In this document: in pieces, positions 1-11,560 of the stretch | Layout of the letters: the number at the start of each line of letters is the position of its first letter | How positions within the stretch are numbered: position 1 is the first letter of the stretch | NCBI GenBank assembly: GCA_019802505.1 | Contig: JAFMOC010000042.1 | Coordinates: 2,017,501 to 2,081,500 of the forward strand | Length of the DNA stretch: 64,000 nucleotides | Direction: 5' to 3' | Source: Corydoras sp. C115 | Taxonomy: Eukaryota > Chordata > Actinopteri > Siluriformes > Callichthyidae | The notes under the pieces: model-generated | Database searches by the model: none | Told to the model about the DNA's origin: nothing | The model's input: only the letters and a program-made list of their open reading frames with translations | Translations under genes and position numbers: made by a program

Positions 1-25
1 CTAGAAAGAAGAAAATGAACAACAG
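1..25 (-). other. tfdp1: Probable tfdp1 splice acceptor at the window edge
   Basis: Read on the minus strand, the first bases of the window form a pyrimidine-rich tract (TTTTCTTCTTTC) ending in TAG exactly at position 1. No exon encoding the expected continuation (the QKNIRRRVYDALNV region) is visible between 1 and 4382. The next tfdp1 exon may therefore begin one base outside the window, making this a 4.38 kb intron. This is inference from one tract only. Confidence 0.4.
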
Positions 26-1683
26 AGGCGAAGAGATTGAGGTAAGGTATACCACAGCTTTGGTGCCATTAAACTGTATTATCTACAAAGGACCAAGTGT
101 ATTCGACTTGGGGTATAGGGATGAAAGTGTTGTGATGGATAGACCTGAACCAGACCATTAAGGGATTCATTTGTGAGAAGCAGAACTTTAAGCTGAATAT
201 GCAGTGGGATGGATAACCAAAAGTTGATGAAGGATGGGTGTGTGATTTATCAGCGAAAATCAATAGTATTTGTACCATTTACAGTCTGACCTGAAAGAGA
301 GTAACATGCACTGCAGATCATGTCAAAATCACATGGACACAAAAATAACACCCCTAATCCAGTTTACCATTTAGAGATGTGGTATTGTCAAAACTCAAAA
401 AAAAAAGACACAGCAAAACCACTAATACAGAAGCTTACATTTTTTATACAAGTCCAAAAAAAATAAAGGATGGCAGTGAGAATGTCTGAAAATGTCAATT
501 TTAAGAGGCTGATTAAAATAATTCTCCCTGACCATCAGTATCAGTACTAGGTATCAGCAAGTACCTTAGTGTTAGGATTTGTCAAAAGATGTACATGTTG
601 AATCCCGAGATTTTACCCATGCTTCACCCAGTGAACTAGCTTACTGTTTACCACTAAGCAAAAGCAGCAGCTGCTTCTGGAAAGCAATTAAAATGCACTG
701 CAGCATATCTGATGGAATCAAGCATTGTCTAGATCTATTCTGACTTGTCAAAATAAAAAAAAAAAGAATTACTTAAATCATGGAACAAAAATTTGTAAGG
801 AAACTAATCATGTAGACCAGTGGATTATTCAATGCACTACACAATAGATGAAATGATAAAATATCATCTGAGCAAACAATCTGCTGCAGTCCTAACACTA
901 TTTTCTATGATCAGATAGCTCATTTATCTCGTTAGATGCGGTAATGGAGAAATATTTGAACTCTTAACCTACAGTATGTTCCAACCCCAAAAAAACAAGA
1001 AACATTTATAACTAATTATATGATTAACCAAAGTCTATGTCTAATATTTTAACCTGATTAACCTTGCATATTAATCATAGATGTTTAATAATATAATGGA
1101 TCATTACAGACACAAACCCGAGCATCAGAACACAGCTTTTCATCAGTAACTGACCAACATGGTCTAAATGAGGTGCTGTGTATCAGACAGTAAGACAGGA
1201 GACAAGCCAGTGCCTGTAACTAATCATTAAAGTTTTTTTTTAAAGTTGCTGATGTAAGCATGCACAGGTCCATGTCTGTAATGATCTCTACCATGTGACA
1301 TGAACAGACCAGGCATAGTATTATGACCCAACAGTGAAGTAAATAACACTGATTATCTCTTACAGCACCTGTTAGAGGATGTGATATAAAGTTGGAGGAT
1401 AAAAACTTTGCTTGCTTCTGTATACATGCTGGATTGGGGGGGGGTACAAATATGGTTGCCACACATTCCATATACCATCCCATATTTGGGAAATAAATGT
1501 TGCGTCCCATTCTGAACATATACACAATGCGATTGGTTCCGTAGTTTCATAAATGTCCCATAAACATGTCCGTAACACCCATACTATAGCGCCCCCTGGC
1601 TCTGCTTCTCCAAACCCAGGTGTAAAAGCGAATTATGTGACCTTAGAGGGCGCCATTTTCAATTTAGTCAAGAAAAATGTTTA

Positions 1684-1686
<3 letters not shown>

Positions 1687-1733
<47 letters not shown>

Positions 1734-1750
1734 ATCATATATATATATAC
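1687..1750. repeat. (AT)n microsatellite
   Basis: Two blocks of pure AT alternation are separated by the short string TTAATC. Confidence 0.95.
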
Positions 1751-1959
1751 ACACATTTCCTAGATCACAAAATTGTATTGTGTATTTTGTGTCAAAATGT
1801 TTATGTTTATAGATGTGGGCTCTGTAGCAGAATACTATGCCCCTGCTTCAAATCAAACATGGTTTGAGGAGCACAACCTCCTATTTAAGGTGCCTTAAAA
1901 TATCAATACAATTGACCACCGGTAGAATGTACTAGACAGTCAGACCTATGACCCCAACT

Positions 1960-1962
<3 letters not shown>

Positions 1963-1998
<36 letters not shown>
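1963..1998. repeat. (GT)n microsatellite
   Basis: An uninterrupted GT dinucleotide run of about 18 units. Confidence 0.95.
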
Positions 1999-2005
<7 letters not shown>

Positions 2006-2256
2006 CGTACACACAAGTGGTTTACATTGACATGGATGACTGCCAGAGTTACACTGTGAAGCCATTTACTTGCTGATTAAATAAGATTAATTTCAGCAAT
2101 GTCTGTCCCAAAATGAACAAAAAAAAAAAATTCCGAAAGGAAAGACTTTTTTTTTTTTTAAAGAGGATGGGAGGAAAAAAAATTAACCCTTTAGATCAAG
2201 GTTTCACAAATGACCAACTTTTGGGTCACGGACACGTTCTGGGTGGGTCACGGATA

Positions 2257-3269
2257 TAGACTGCTCAAAAAGATAAAGGAAACACTTAAACAACACAATA
2301 TAACTCCAAGTAAATCAAATGTCTATGAAATGAAACTGTCCACTTAGGAAGCAATGCTGACAATCAATTTCACATACTGTTGTGCAAATGGAAAAGACAA
2401 CAGGTGGAAATTATTGGCAATTAGCAAGACACACTCAATAAAGGAGTGGTTCTGCAGGTGGACCACAGATCACTTCTCAGGACCGGTGCTTTCTGGCTGA
2501 TGTTTTGGTCACTTTTGAATGTTGGTGGTGCTTTCACACTCGTGGTAACATGAGACGGACTCTGCAACCCACACAAGTGGATCAGGTAGTGCAGCTCATC
2601 CAGGATGGCACATCAACGCGAGTTGTGACAAAAGGTTTGCTGTGTCTGTCAGCGTAGTGTCCAGAGGCTGGAGGCGCTACCAGGAGACAGGCCAGTAAAC
2701 GAGGAGGAGGCCGTAGGAGGGCAACAACCCAGCAGCCAGATCACTACCTCCACCTTTGTGCAAGTAGGAACAGGAGGAGCTCTGCCAGAGCCCTGCAAAA
2801 TGACCTCCAGTAGGCCACAATGTGCATGTATTTGCATATACGGTTAGAAACCGACTCCATGAGGATGGTATGAGGGCCCAACATCCACAGATGGGCATTG
2901 TGCTCACAGCCCAACACTGTGCAGGATGCTTGGCATATGCCAGAGAACACAAGGATTGGCAAATTTGCTCACAGGTGAAAGCAGGTTCACACTGAGCACA
3001 CGTGACAGAGTCTGGAGATGCCGTGGAGAGCGATCTGCTGCCTGCAACATCCTTCAGCACGACCGGTTTGGCAGTGGGTCAGTAATAGTGTGGGGTGGCA
3101 TTTCGTTGTTTTTTTTTTTTTTTTCACTTTAATTTTGTGCGTGACTCCAAATCCAGGCCTCCATTGGTTAATAAATTTGTACAGAACAAAGTATTTAATA
3201 AGAATATTTAATTCATTCATATCTAGGATGTGTTATTTGAGAGTTCGCTTTATTTTTTTGGAGCAGTGT
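2257..3269 (+). mobile_element. Tc1-like element, internally deleted
   Basis: The terminal inverted repeats begin with a TA-flanked CTGCTCAAAAAGATAAAG on the left and end with CTTTATTTTTTTGGAGCAG on the right, which are complementary with a few mismatches. The body keeps the first half of a Tc1-type transposase in decayed form (for example around 2560-3090, corresponding to the HTH region and the first catalytic block). It jumps at about 3105 from a sequence encoding VWGGISL straight into the 3' untranslated tail through a T-run. The second half of the transposase, including the remaining catalytic acidic residues, is missing. Non-autonomous fossil. Confidence 0.85.
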
Positions 3270-3882
3270 CAGTGTTTTTAAGTCAGAGACAGGTACATGT
3301 CAGGCAGAGCAGCATTCTCGTTGCTATGGTAACCACCATTCATTTGCTGGTTACCCTACTCTTTACATTTATGATGATATTCAGAGGTAAAATTGCTAAA
3401 TAAAATATAACCTGGAACATACAAATGTGGATTTTTCACTGATGACAAGTTTATAATTTTCTCAAAATATATGCTCTTAAATCTACGCTGCATGCATATG
3501 CATGTTTAAATGTGTTTTTTTTTTTTTTTTAAATAAATGTGTTTGTATTCTATAAAAGTGTATCGCAAAATAAAACCCATGAGAAAATGTGAGTCCCTGG
3601 CTGAGACCAGTTGAAAATCCCTGCTTTAGATCATTACAATACTACATTTAAAATTAACACATAATAACTGAACAGGTGAACAGGTTGTTATGTAATAAAC
3701 AAAAAAGGCATGATTTGAACAATGATTAAAATTCTTGCATGGACATTATAGTCACTGCTCAGTACCATATTTATTTATTTGAGGGTTAACGCCATTTTGA
3801 ACATAATTCTCATTTAGTGGCAGTTTCTGGTTTTATATTTCAGTCTATTTATTCTTTCTTATGCTTTGGTTCATTTTATATT
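3270..3882. other. tfdp1 intron, nothing recognised
   Basis: AT-rich intronic sequence with a poly-T run near 3516. No gene or classified repeat is seen. Confidence 0.5.
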
Positions 3883-4220
3883 CCATCCATCAATTATCTT
3901 CCGCTTTTTTTCCGCTCCTAGGGTCACGGTGGGGCTCCCCATGCCCATCAAAGGAGAATGTTTCGAGGCACTAGGCAGATACACCCAGGACAGGGCGCCA
4001 ATCCATCGCTGGGCACACTCACTCACACAAACATACTCTATATGAGGCAATCTGGAGAATTCAATTGACTTGATCCATGTTTTTGGACTGTGGGAAGAAA
4101 CCGGAGAACCCGGAGGAAACCCACACGGACACGGGGAGAACATGGAAACTCCACCCAGATAGGGATTCGAACTGGTAATCCCTAGCGCTGAGAGGCGAAC
4201 GTGCTAACTACTAAGCCACC
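3883..4220 (-). mobile_element. V-SINE-type tRNA-derived SINE, near full length
   Basis: In minus orientation it has the tRNA-like head (A box TGGCTTAGTGG type, B box GGTTCGAATCC type), the central domain with CGTGTCCGTGTGGGTTTCC and GGTTTCTTCCCACAGTCC, and the tail with GCGCCCTGTCCTGGGTGT. It ends in a GATG-type tail on the left. The head is slightly truncated (ends at the CCACC side, 4220). Confidence 0.85.
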
Positions 4221-4382
4221 CTCATTTTATATTTTCATTTTTATTTTAATAATAGTGAGGCAGGTTCGGACTGTTCTTGTGTTGTCTTGTGAAGGAAAGA
4301 CAACATGTGCACATGCCTAAAACCATGAAAGAAAATCAGTACACATTACACATCAGTAACATATAAAAGTGAAAAATCTTAC

Positions 4383-5884
4383 TGCATCATTTGGAGATAT
4401 GTGGTTGTCACCGGAACTGAATTCGGCCACTAATTCATCTGCTACTTCATTGTATGTGGTGATGCCCTTCTTCTGTACCTTCTCACACACCTTCATAGAA
4501 AAATGTCTCAGACCTTTACCGTTCTTCTCTCCCTTTTTACTTCTTTTCCTGTGAAGCATCAGTACGCCAGCTTCAGAAAGATGGTGTTACACTTGCATGA
4601 TTATTATGGATATTATTAGACTACACCTCACTACAAATATCTTTGTAAATAGCAACTCAATGCACAAAAGTAAATGTTTTTATGCAAACAGAGGTAAGAA
4701 AACTTCAGAAAAGGCCTACCCTGAGGACCAAGGCGATACATCGATAGCTTGGCTCTGAGTAATAAATGGTGAACTGGGGGTGTGTGGACTGTTCATAAGT
4801 AGCACATTGGACCCACTGGGCCTCTGAGGTGTTCCAATGACCTGTACAACATAGAGGAGTTATTAAGTGTCCAAGTACTACAAATACACTAAAAAATATT
4901 CTGCACCATGGGTGTGACGAAAACATGATTTCAATACGATATATGTACTGTACATATTGCAGTTTTGAGAACAAAGTTCACTTTAACTTTATATAGTAGA
5001 CCGCATGTTGCTTACAGATAGACAACCAGTAGCAAAACACAGGAATAATACAATAATAAATGTAGTACAAATGATAATAAAAATTGTACAAATAAGAAAG
5101 AAGAAGAAAAATACATAAATAAAAAAAAAAAATCAATTAAACCCATCAAGCTGTGCAAGACTGGGTAGTCGCGTGTGTGTGTGTGTGTGTGTGTGTATGT
5201 ACCCATGTGAGGTGTCAGCAAACTAATCCTAATTAAAACAATGCCAGAACTTATTTCTGGTGAACATTCCAAATGAATGTCAGAACTTCCAACATTATTT
5301 TCAGAAATACTAATTTGCGGTTTAAAAATTGGTTTTGATTTGACCATCGTCTTAAAAAGTACTTACCATCTGTGGAGCAATGTTGACATTGGAGGGACCA
5401 AGCGTTTTTGGCAAAAGTTGTTTTCCCACAGCAACTGTCTGTGGATGTACACTTACTAAGGACAAAACTCCTGAAACAAAAAAAAATGCAATGTCAAAAC
5501 AATTATTAAGCTAGGTGTTACCAAAAATGTTAATATGCAATTGTGTAATTGTAATAAGACTACTTTTCCCTTCAGAAACTTGTGTAACAGTACTAAAAAT
5601 CCCAAAGAACAGGAAAATTAAGTTCATGTGTTCATTTACTTTTTAACCAAAATCAAAATGCTCAAAGCCACTATCTATGTTGCCATAATCATTTACCACT
5701 GTATTTACCTTTGCCCGGACTCAGATTCTGGTCAATGAAAACTTTCAGCTCCCCATTGGCCTCAATCAGACCAGCCTGTTTGAAGGAAGGAACACAAACG
5801 ATGACATCTGTTTTTTATTGCAGCTGCAGATTTATGCAATGAAACTTGCATGCGAACAAACCGAGTACTCACATCTTTGGCCAT
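4383..5884 (-). CDS. tfdp1: Transcription factor Dp-1, N-terminal half (partial gene)
   Basis: TFDP1 is the dimerisation partner of E2F factors and binds E2F sites in the nucleus to control G1/S genes. Coding exons on the minus strand are 5884-5873, 5775-5709, 5470-5367, 4841-4720 and 4548-4383. They join in frame to 157 residues ending at phase 0. The product begins MAKD and continues AGLIEANGELKVFIDQNLSP, then VIGTPQRP, then the start of the winged-helix DNA-binding domain (GEKNGKGLRHFSMKVCEKVQ, from about residue 108). All of these are diagnostic of TFDP1. Splice sites are GT-AG throughout. The MAKD start sits in a short second exon (5954-5873), as in other vertebrates. The RRVYDALNV part of the DNA-binding domain, the coiled coil and the acidic C-terminus lie left of the window. 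TFDP2 is the alternative, but the N-terminus and the neighbours fit TFDP1. Confidence 0.95.
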
Positions 5885-5954
5885 GATCTTTGGCGAACAG
5901 GAGAAAAGGCTGGGTCTCTGTGGTGAGGTGCAGCCAAATGATCACGAAACTTGT

Positions 5955-7838
5955 CTGCAAAAGAAGTGCTTCATGCACCAATGAAAAAAAATGAGTATTA
6001 TAGTTGAAAAATGTAGATCATTGTTGCATAATTATTTTTTTACACCACCTTATAAAAAGGTGTATAAAAGTGCATTGTATTTATGTATAAAAGTGCATGC
6101 TTCATTAACCCATATAAGTAACATTTTACTTTGTCAGAAACCATGGGAGGCTGCTGTGTAGTAGGCCTCGGGTAGATTCGATCACTTTTTGCAGAACCAC
6201 TACACCAAAGTGAACGACCCTCATCACAAAGCGACACAAATCCGCCAAAGGAACACTTTAGACAAACCGTCTACGCAACACGGATAAAATGATAGAATCA
6301 TAAGACTGAACAATGGTTTAAAATGATCATGCATAAGCTTGTGCATAAAACAAACTTATTTCGCCAAATCGATGCCTGTTGTAGAGAAGTTATTTGTGAA
6401 GTTTGGGGCCAATATGAATCTTTTGCTTTATTAGGTTGCCAGGCTCACGGAGAAGGAACTGAAAATCTCTTTAGATCCTTGGATCGAGATCAACCTGTTC
6501 GAGACCATCAACAAACAGGGCCAAGCAAGCAGGAGGGTACAATGTGAAGCACGTTAGCAGAGTTAGCCGGAGAGCTAGCTGCTGTGGAAGGAAACACGTT
6601 GTTTTGCTGCAAAAGTCTCGTTTAAATGCACACGGATAGCGTAGAGACCAGGTCACCCCGCCAAACGAGGCAAACAAAGTCCGCTTTCCAGATCAGTGAC
6701 AGGCTGGTGTGCCTGCGCGAACTGTAAAGAAAAAAAACTTTCCAATAGACTTAAATTTGCTTGAAGAGTGTGCAGCCTACCTTCTTATGTCCTGAGGTTT
6801 TGTTGGCATAGCTCACTAGCTAGCTTAGCTTTAAAGATAGAGGAAGAGGAGGTCTGAAATGCCCGATCATAACAGGAAATAATATTCGAAATTATAAGCA
6901 TCTTTAAGTTTGGAAGTGCAGTAAAATGTTCGCCCGTGCATCGATTGTTTCAACATCTTCAGCCGACATCGATAAACTGGTGGCTTTAGTCCTCGAGCTC
7001 TTTATTCTTGCACCAGCTAGCTAACTCATCCACAAAATGGATGCAAAGATAATCGCACGAGACAGCAGCTGTTCTGTGACATTTTTCATCCAAAGCCTTA
7101 AAGATCAGCCTTTTATCCATAAATACTCGGATTATTGATCAGCCTCGGTTTGTGCATTAAAGTACTGAGCGACGTAAAACGGGGGTCAGTTAGCTCAAGT
7201 CGTCAACGACGCTCGAGTCATCCAAACGCGTCGATATTACAAGATCGGGTCGTGAAAAGTGCTTAAAAGGGTTCGATTGTTTCCAAAGGAGCACGAACCA
7301 TCGCGGTGTAGCACATGTGCACTAAACCGACACCCTCACGATGGTCCTAGGCCACTGTTTTTGCCATGTCAGCCATTTTTCATACAATTTCTCGACGGTT
7401 CATGTGTCCCGGGCCTGGACAATCAAATATATAGCTGCAGTTATTCTTCTTGATTCTTATCAATCGCGCGTTCTGGCAATCAGAGAACACACGTTGAGCC
7501 CACGGTGGTCGTGGATAAATACTCACACACAGCGAAAAGAAAGTGGACTGTTAGAAGTGCTGTCGAACCGATGACACACGGTGCACCATACAGGACCAGC
7601 AGCTGACACCAGGCGAGATCGGTTCACCACCCAATTCGCTTTCCCTCACAACCAGTTACGTCGCGTCTGTTTATACATAACAATGCGATGACAGCACGAC
7701 GTCCTGTTTGCACAACACTGTCCCGGTTTAATAGCACTTAACAGCAAAAGCAGAGGATCATTTCGAGAACCCGAAGTGATACTCTGACAAACGGCGCGAG
7801 GCAGGCGTTGACTAGCCGCCGGTTAAGGCTCTACTCAC
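5955..7838. other. tfdp1 intron 1, CpG-enriched, no repeat recognised
   Basis: This 1.9 kb first intron contains no SINE or transposon that I recognise. From about 6400 to 7840 it has many more CpG dinucleotides than the later introns, as expected for the flank of a CpG-island promoter. A short plus-strand stretch near 6441-6535 reads as plausible peptide but has no identifiable family or exon partners, so it is not called as a gene. Confidence 0.5.
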
Positions 7839-8060
7839 CGCTGAACTGCGGGGAAACGCAGCTAGCGCCGCCGCTAAGCGGCTAACGGGAAACCGAGGCC
7901 GAAGAGCGTTTCAGTTTGGAAGGGAAGAGTGGCGGACTGGGTGCTGACGTTAACCCCGGTCAGCTGAAACCCTCCGGCTGAGTGGCTGCAGTGAAGTCCA
8001 GGGCTGAAAGCAAGGTGCGAGAGCGCCACTCCGAACACAGCTCTCTCTCCGCTTCCATAC
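7839..8060 (-). other. tfdp1: tfdp1 noncoding first exon (approximate 5' end)
   Basis: A consensus donor (minus strand CAGCG then GTGAGTAG) sits at 7839/7838 in a GC-rich stretch. The second exon (5954-5873) starts after a TTTTGCAG acceptor and has 70 bases of leader before ATG. The first exon is therefore probably untranslated and ends at 7839. The transcription start is a guess, placed just downstream of the CCAAT cluster. Confidence 0.5.
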
Positions 8061-8260
8061 AAAACTGAGCTTGGCGGTGTCCACCAAGCGCCGGCGCTGA
8101 TTGGCCAACGGCTCTCGTGACGCGTTGGAATTCGTTGCCCAATGGCCACGCCCATCGCTGTCAACGATTGGTCCAAATCACGCCTCTTCTCATGGAATCC
8201 AGCCTCATTGGTTGATTTCAAGCGGTTCAATCCACACGCGCCGGTGGGTGGTCCCGAGAA
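8061..8260 (-). promoter_or_regulatory. tfdp1: tfdp1 promoter with clustered CCAAT boxes
   Basis: The region is GC- and CpG-rich. Three inverted CCAAT boxes (ATTGG on the plus strand, so CCAAT in the direction of tfdp1) lie at 8100-8104, 8167-8171 and 8217-8221, and one more in the other orientation is at 8139-8143. Spacing of 50-67 bp between boxes is typical of NF-Y-driven cell-cycle promoters. A TTGGCGG stretch near 8071 resembles a weak E2F half site. No TATA box is seen. Confidence 0.6.
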
Positions 8261-8284
8261 TTACACTAAAGCAGGGGTGTCAAA

Positions 8285-8740
8285 TAGAGCGGTGCGATAC
8301 CAAAAATTTTGGTATCGATCCGATACCAAGTAAATACAGGGCCAATATCGCGATATTCGATACCGATACTTTTTAATATTTAAGATTCATTGATCCAAAA
8401 GACCTAGTATAGAATTTCGCCAAACATTGTAGGTGACAACAAAATAATGTATCCCAATCAACATCTTTGTTTAGAAACAATGGAACAGTAATAAAACAAA
8501 GATTGCTTTAACGTGAGGAAAATATATATTTTTGAGGTACAAAAGGAGAAACGACAATACGAATATAAAGTAAAAATGCTCCCCTCACTAGACAGTTTTT
8601 TCTTTCTTTGTTTCTTTTTTTCAAATAGAATTGTTCTTAGGCAAAACAATAAAAAAGGAATTTTCACACACTTTTGTTCAATACCAATACCAGCGTTGGT
8701 ATCGATATTATCGATATTTGTATCGATCCGCACAGCTCTA
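8285..8740. mobile_element. hAT-type MITE with perfect 8-bp target duplication
   Basis: The 456-bp element has inverted ends: TAGAGCGGTGCGATAC on the left, and TAGAGCTGTGCGGATC when the right end is read on the minus strand. It is flanked on both sides by GTGTCAAA (8277-8284 and 8741-8748). An 8-bp duplication and short TIRs are the hAT signature. Next to the ends are self-complementary TATCGAT-rich stretches. No ORF of transposase type is present. It is inserted in the terminal repeat of an older hAT-like element. Confidence 0.9.
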
Positions 8741-8919
8741 GTGTCAAACCCTATTGCACCGGGGGCCAAAACTTAAAGCACACTTCAGGTCAAGGGTCGA
8801 ACAGGATAAACATTTATTCAAAACACTAAAAGTCAATATTTTCTGAACATAATAACAAAGGAATAATAACAGACGCGAATATTATTCAACAATAATTATA
8901 ATAAATAATACAAATTTCC

Positions 8920-9265
8920 GGGCGGCACGGTGGTTTAGTGGTTAGCACGTTCGCCTCTCAGCGCTAGGGATTCCCGGTTCGAATCCCCATCTGGGTGGAG
9001 TTTCCATGTTCTCCCCGTGTCTGCGTGGGTTTCCTCCGGGTTCTCCGGTTTCCTCCACAGTCCAAAAACATGGATCAAGTCAATTGAATTCTCAAAATTG
9101 CCCCATATAGAGTGTGTCTGTGTGAGTGAGGGTGTGCCCAGCGATAGATTGGCGCCCTGTCCTGGGTCTATCTGCCCAGCACCCGAGACGTTCTCCCCTG
9201 GATGGGCATGGGGAACCCCACCGCGACCCTAATAGAGGATAAAGCGGGAGATAATGAATGAATGA
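8920..9265 (+). mobile_element. V-SINE-type SINE, full length
   Basis: Complete copy. The GGCGGCACGGTGGTTTAGTGG head contains the A box, GGTTCGAATCC is the B box, and the central domain (CCGTGTCTGCGTGGGTTTCC) and the tail with GCGCCCTGTCCTGGGT follow. It ends in a (GAAT)n 3' tail. It faces the next SINE tail to tail. Confidence 0.92.
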
Positions 9266-9289
9266 AAATACTTTGCTCTCTATAAAAAT

Positions 9290-9643
9290 ATTCATTCATT
9301 TATTATCTTCCGCTTTATCCTATATTAGTGTCTCGGGGGGGTTCCCAATGCCCACCTAGGGGAGAATGTTTCGGGCACAGGGCAGATAAACCCAGAACAG
9401 GGCGCCAATCTATCGCTGGGCACACACTCACACGCACGCACTCAAACACACTCTATATGGGGCAATTTGGAGAACTCAAATGACTTGATCCATGTTTTTG
9501 AACTGTGGGAGGAAACCGGAGAACCCGGAGGAAACCCACGCAGACACGGGGAGAACATGGAAACTCCACTCAGATTGGGATTCGAACCGGGAATCCCTAG
9601 TGCTGAGAGGCGAACGTACTAACCACTAAGCCACGTGCCGCCC
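9290..9643 (-). mobile_element. V-SINE-type SINE, full length, inverted partner
   Basis: Complete copy in minus orientation, 25 bp from the preceding plus-strand copy, so the pair forms an inverted repeat of about 340 bp per arm. Head, B box, central domain and GAAT tail are all present. Confidence 0.92.
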
Positions 9644-9714
9644 TATAAAAATATCTCTTGTCAAAATTATCAAAGTTACAACTATGTTACAAATGTGAAA
9701 AAATGAAATAGAAA

Positions 9715-9850
9715 ATATAGAATAGAATAGAATAGAATAGAATAGAATAGAATGGAATAGAATGCCTTTGTCATTATACCCCGCATACACAGTATACATC
9801 AAACAATGATATTTAAGCTCCTCCTTAAAGTGTAGATGGCGTAATATATA
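9715..9850 (-). repeat. (AGAAT)n tract with LINE-like 3' tail
   Basis: A pentanucleotide run (9717-9757) leads into CCTTTGTCATTATAC and similar text. On the minus strand this is the kind of LINE 3' end that finishes GACAAAGGC followed by a short tandem repeat. It compares with the tail near 24150. Only the last 130 bp or so are present. Confidence 0.55.
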
Positions 9851-9977
9851 AAAGAAAAAAAACAATAGAAAAAGACATTAAAACTAGGCTTTTCCACAAA
9901 AGTAAAAAATAACAAATCAAAGCATTCAGTTTTATTTTTACTTGGGCCATTTTAGAAAAATAAATCTATAGTTTATC

Positions 9978-10158
9978 ATTCATTCTTTCATCATTTCCCT
10001 GCTTAATCCTCTACTAGGGTCGTGGGGGTTTCCCTTGCCCATCCAGCGGAGACCGTTTCAGGAGCTGGGCAGATATTCACTAACACAGACAAAAGCATAC
10101 ACTATATGGGGCAATTTACAGCATTCAATTAACCTTAATTCCATGTTTTTGGACTGTT
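9978..10158 (-). mobile_element. V-SINE-type SINE, fragment
   Basis: Tail and middle part only, reading on the minus strand from the ATGAATG tail to the central CAGTCCAAAAACATGG block. The tRNA head is absent. Confidence 0.75.
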
Positions 10159-10710
10159 TTGTCCAAAACAGTTATGTTTTGCACATAATTTTCATTACAC
10201 ATTTTTTGCAGCATGTTCATAGATGTAACTTTTATAATTTTGACAATAAATGTTTTTATAGACAGCAACATATATAGTTATATGAAGTTAATTTATTGCT
10301 GAATAATAATGAATGTCCGTTTTTCTAACTATTCGTGTTCAGAAAACATTTACTTTTACTTTTAGTATGTTTAATAAATGCTTATCCTGTTCAGCCATCG
10401 ACCTAAAGTATGCTTTGAGTTTTGGCCTCAATGCAAGTGGGTTTGACATTCCTGCCATGTAGTACATTGGAGGCCTTTAGCAAAATATGTTCTAGTTTGA
10501 CTACCAGAGCACCTGATGCCATTCTCCTACATCCCAGCCCCTGTTGTTTTGTGTACTGATGAGCTACTTCACAAATTATGCACTATTCAGCTAAAATCAA
10601 GACTGATTCACTCACCAAAGAACATTTTGTTTTATTTGCCTTAAAAGCTCTTGAGTGCGTTTATAGAGATGATTAGTTGTTATCTAACTATTATTATGTA
10701 CAGTATAACA

Positions 10711-11156
<446 letters not shown>

Positions 11157-11192
11157 TGTTATATATACTATATATAATGTTATATTATATAG

Positions 11193-11550
11193 TGGCACGG
11201 GGGCTTAGTGCTTAGCACATTCGCCTCTCAGCACTAGGGATTCCAGGTTCGAATCCTCATCTGGGTGGAGTTTCCATGTTCTCCCCGTGTACGTGTGGGT
11301 TTCCTCCGGGTTCTCCGGTTTCCTCCCACAGTCCAAAAAAGTGGATCAAGTCAATTGAGTTCTCCAAATTGCCCCATGTAAAGTGTATTTGTGTGAGTGA
11401 GTGTGTGCCCAGCGTTAGGTTGGCGCCCTGTCCTGGAGGTGTTTGCCTGGCGCCCGAGATGTTCTCCCCTGGATGGGCATGGGGAACCCCACTGCGACCC
11501 TAATAGAGGATAAAGCGGAAGATAATGAATGAATGAATGATTGAATGAAT
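11193..11550 (+). mobile_element. V-SINE-type SINE, full length
   Basis: Plus orientation. GGCACGGGGGCTTAGTG head, B box, central domain and a long (GAAT)n tail are present. It forms a tail-to-tail inverted repeat with the next copy. Confidence 0.92.
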
Positions 11551-11560
11551 AATATAATAT

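Larger units (their letters stand above)
26..2256. other. tfdp1 intron, mostly unannotated with simple repeats
   Basis: I see no coding exon here. The stretch holds an AT microsatellite (1687-1750), a GT microsatellite (1963-1998) and two short dispersed repeats: about 1603-1665 recurs inverted near 26060-26140, and about 1755-1806 recurs inverted near 46484-46536. Nothing else is recognised. Confidence 0.5.
8272..10454. mobile_element. Old hAT-like non-autonomous element with long inverted arms, carrying later insertions
   Basis: The left end CAGGGGTGTCAAA (8272-8284, continuing at 8749) and the right end, which is CAGGAATGTCAAACC when read on the minus strand (10454), are inverted. Similarity continues inward past the block GGCCAAAACTTAAAGC / GGCCAAAACTCAAAGC for well over 100 bp on each side. 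The arms and interior match a third copy at 47258-47566. The left arm was later hit by another hAT (8285-8740) and by two SINEs (8920-9643). The interior was hit by a LINE tail and a SINE fragment. I could not find a matching 8-bp target duplication (8264-8271 and 10455-10462 differ), so the outer borders are tentative. Confidence 0.65.

Noticed and set aside
4383..5884. tfdp2 as an alternative identity
   Set aside because: The MAKDAGLIEANGELKVFIDQ start and the dcun1d2/cdc16/upf3a neighbourhood fit tfdp1.
7874..8230. 118-codon minus-strand ORF at the tfdp1 promoter
   Set aside because: It covers CCAAT boxes and CpG-rich promoter DNA, and no protein family fits.
8920..9000. Possible tRNA gene
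   Set aside because: The A and B boxes belong to a SINE head. No cloverleaf with an anticodon arm and intact acceptor stem is present here or in the other SINE heads.
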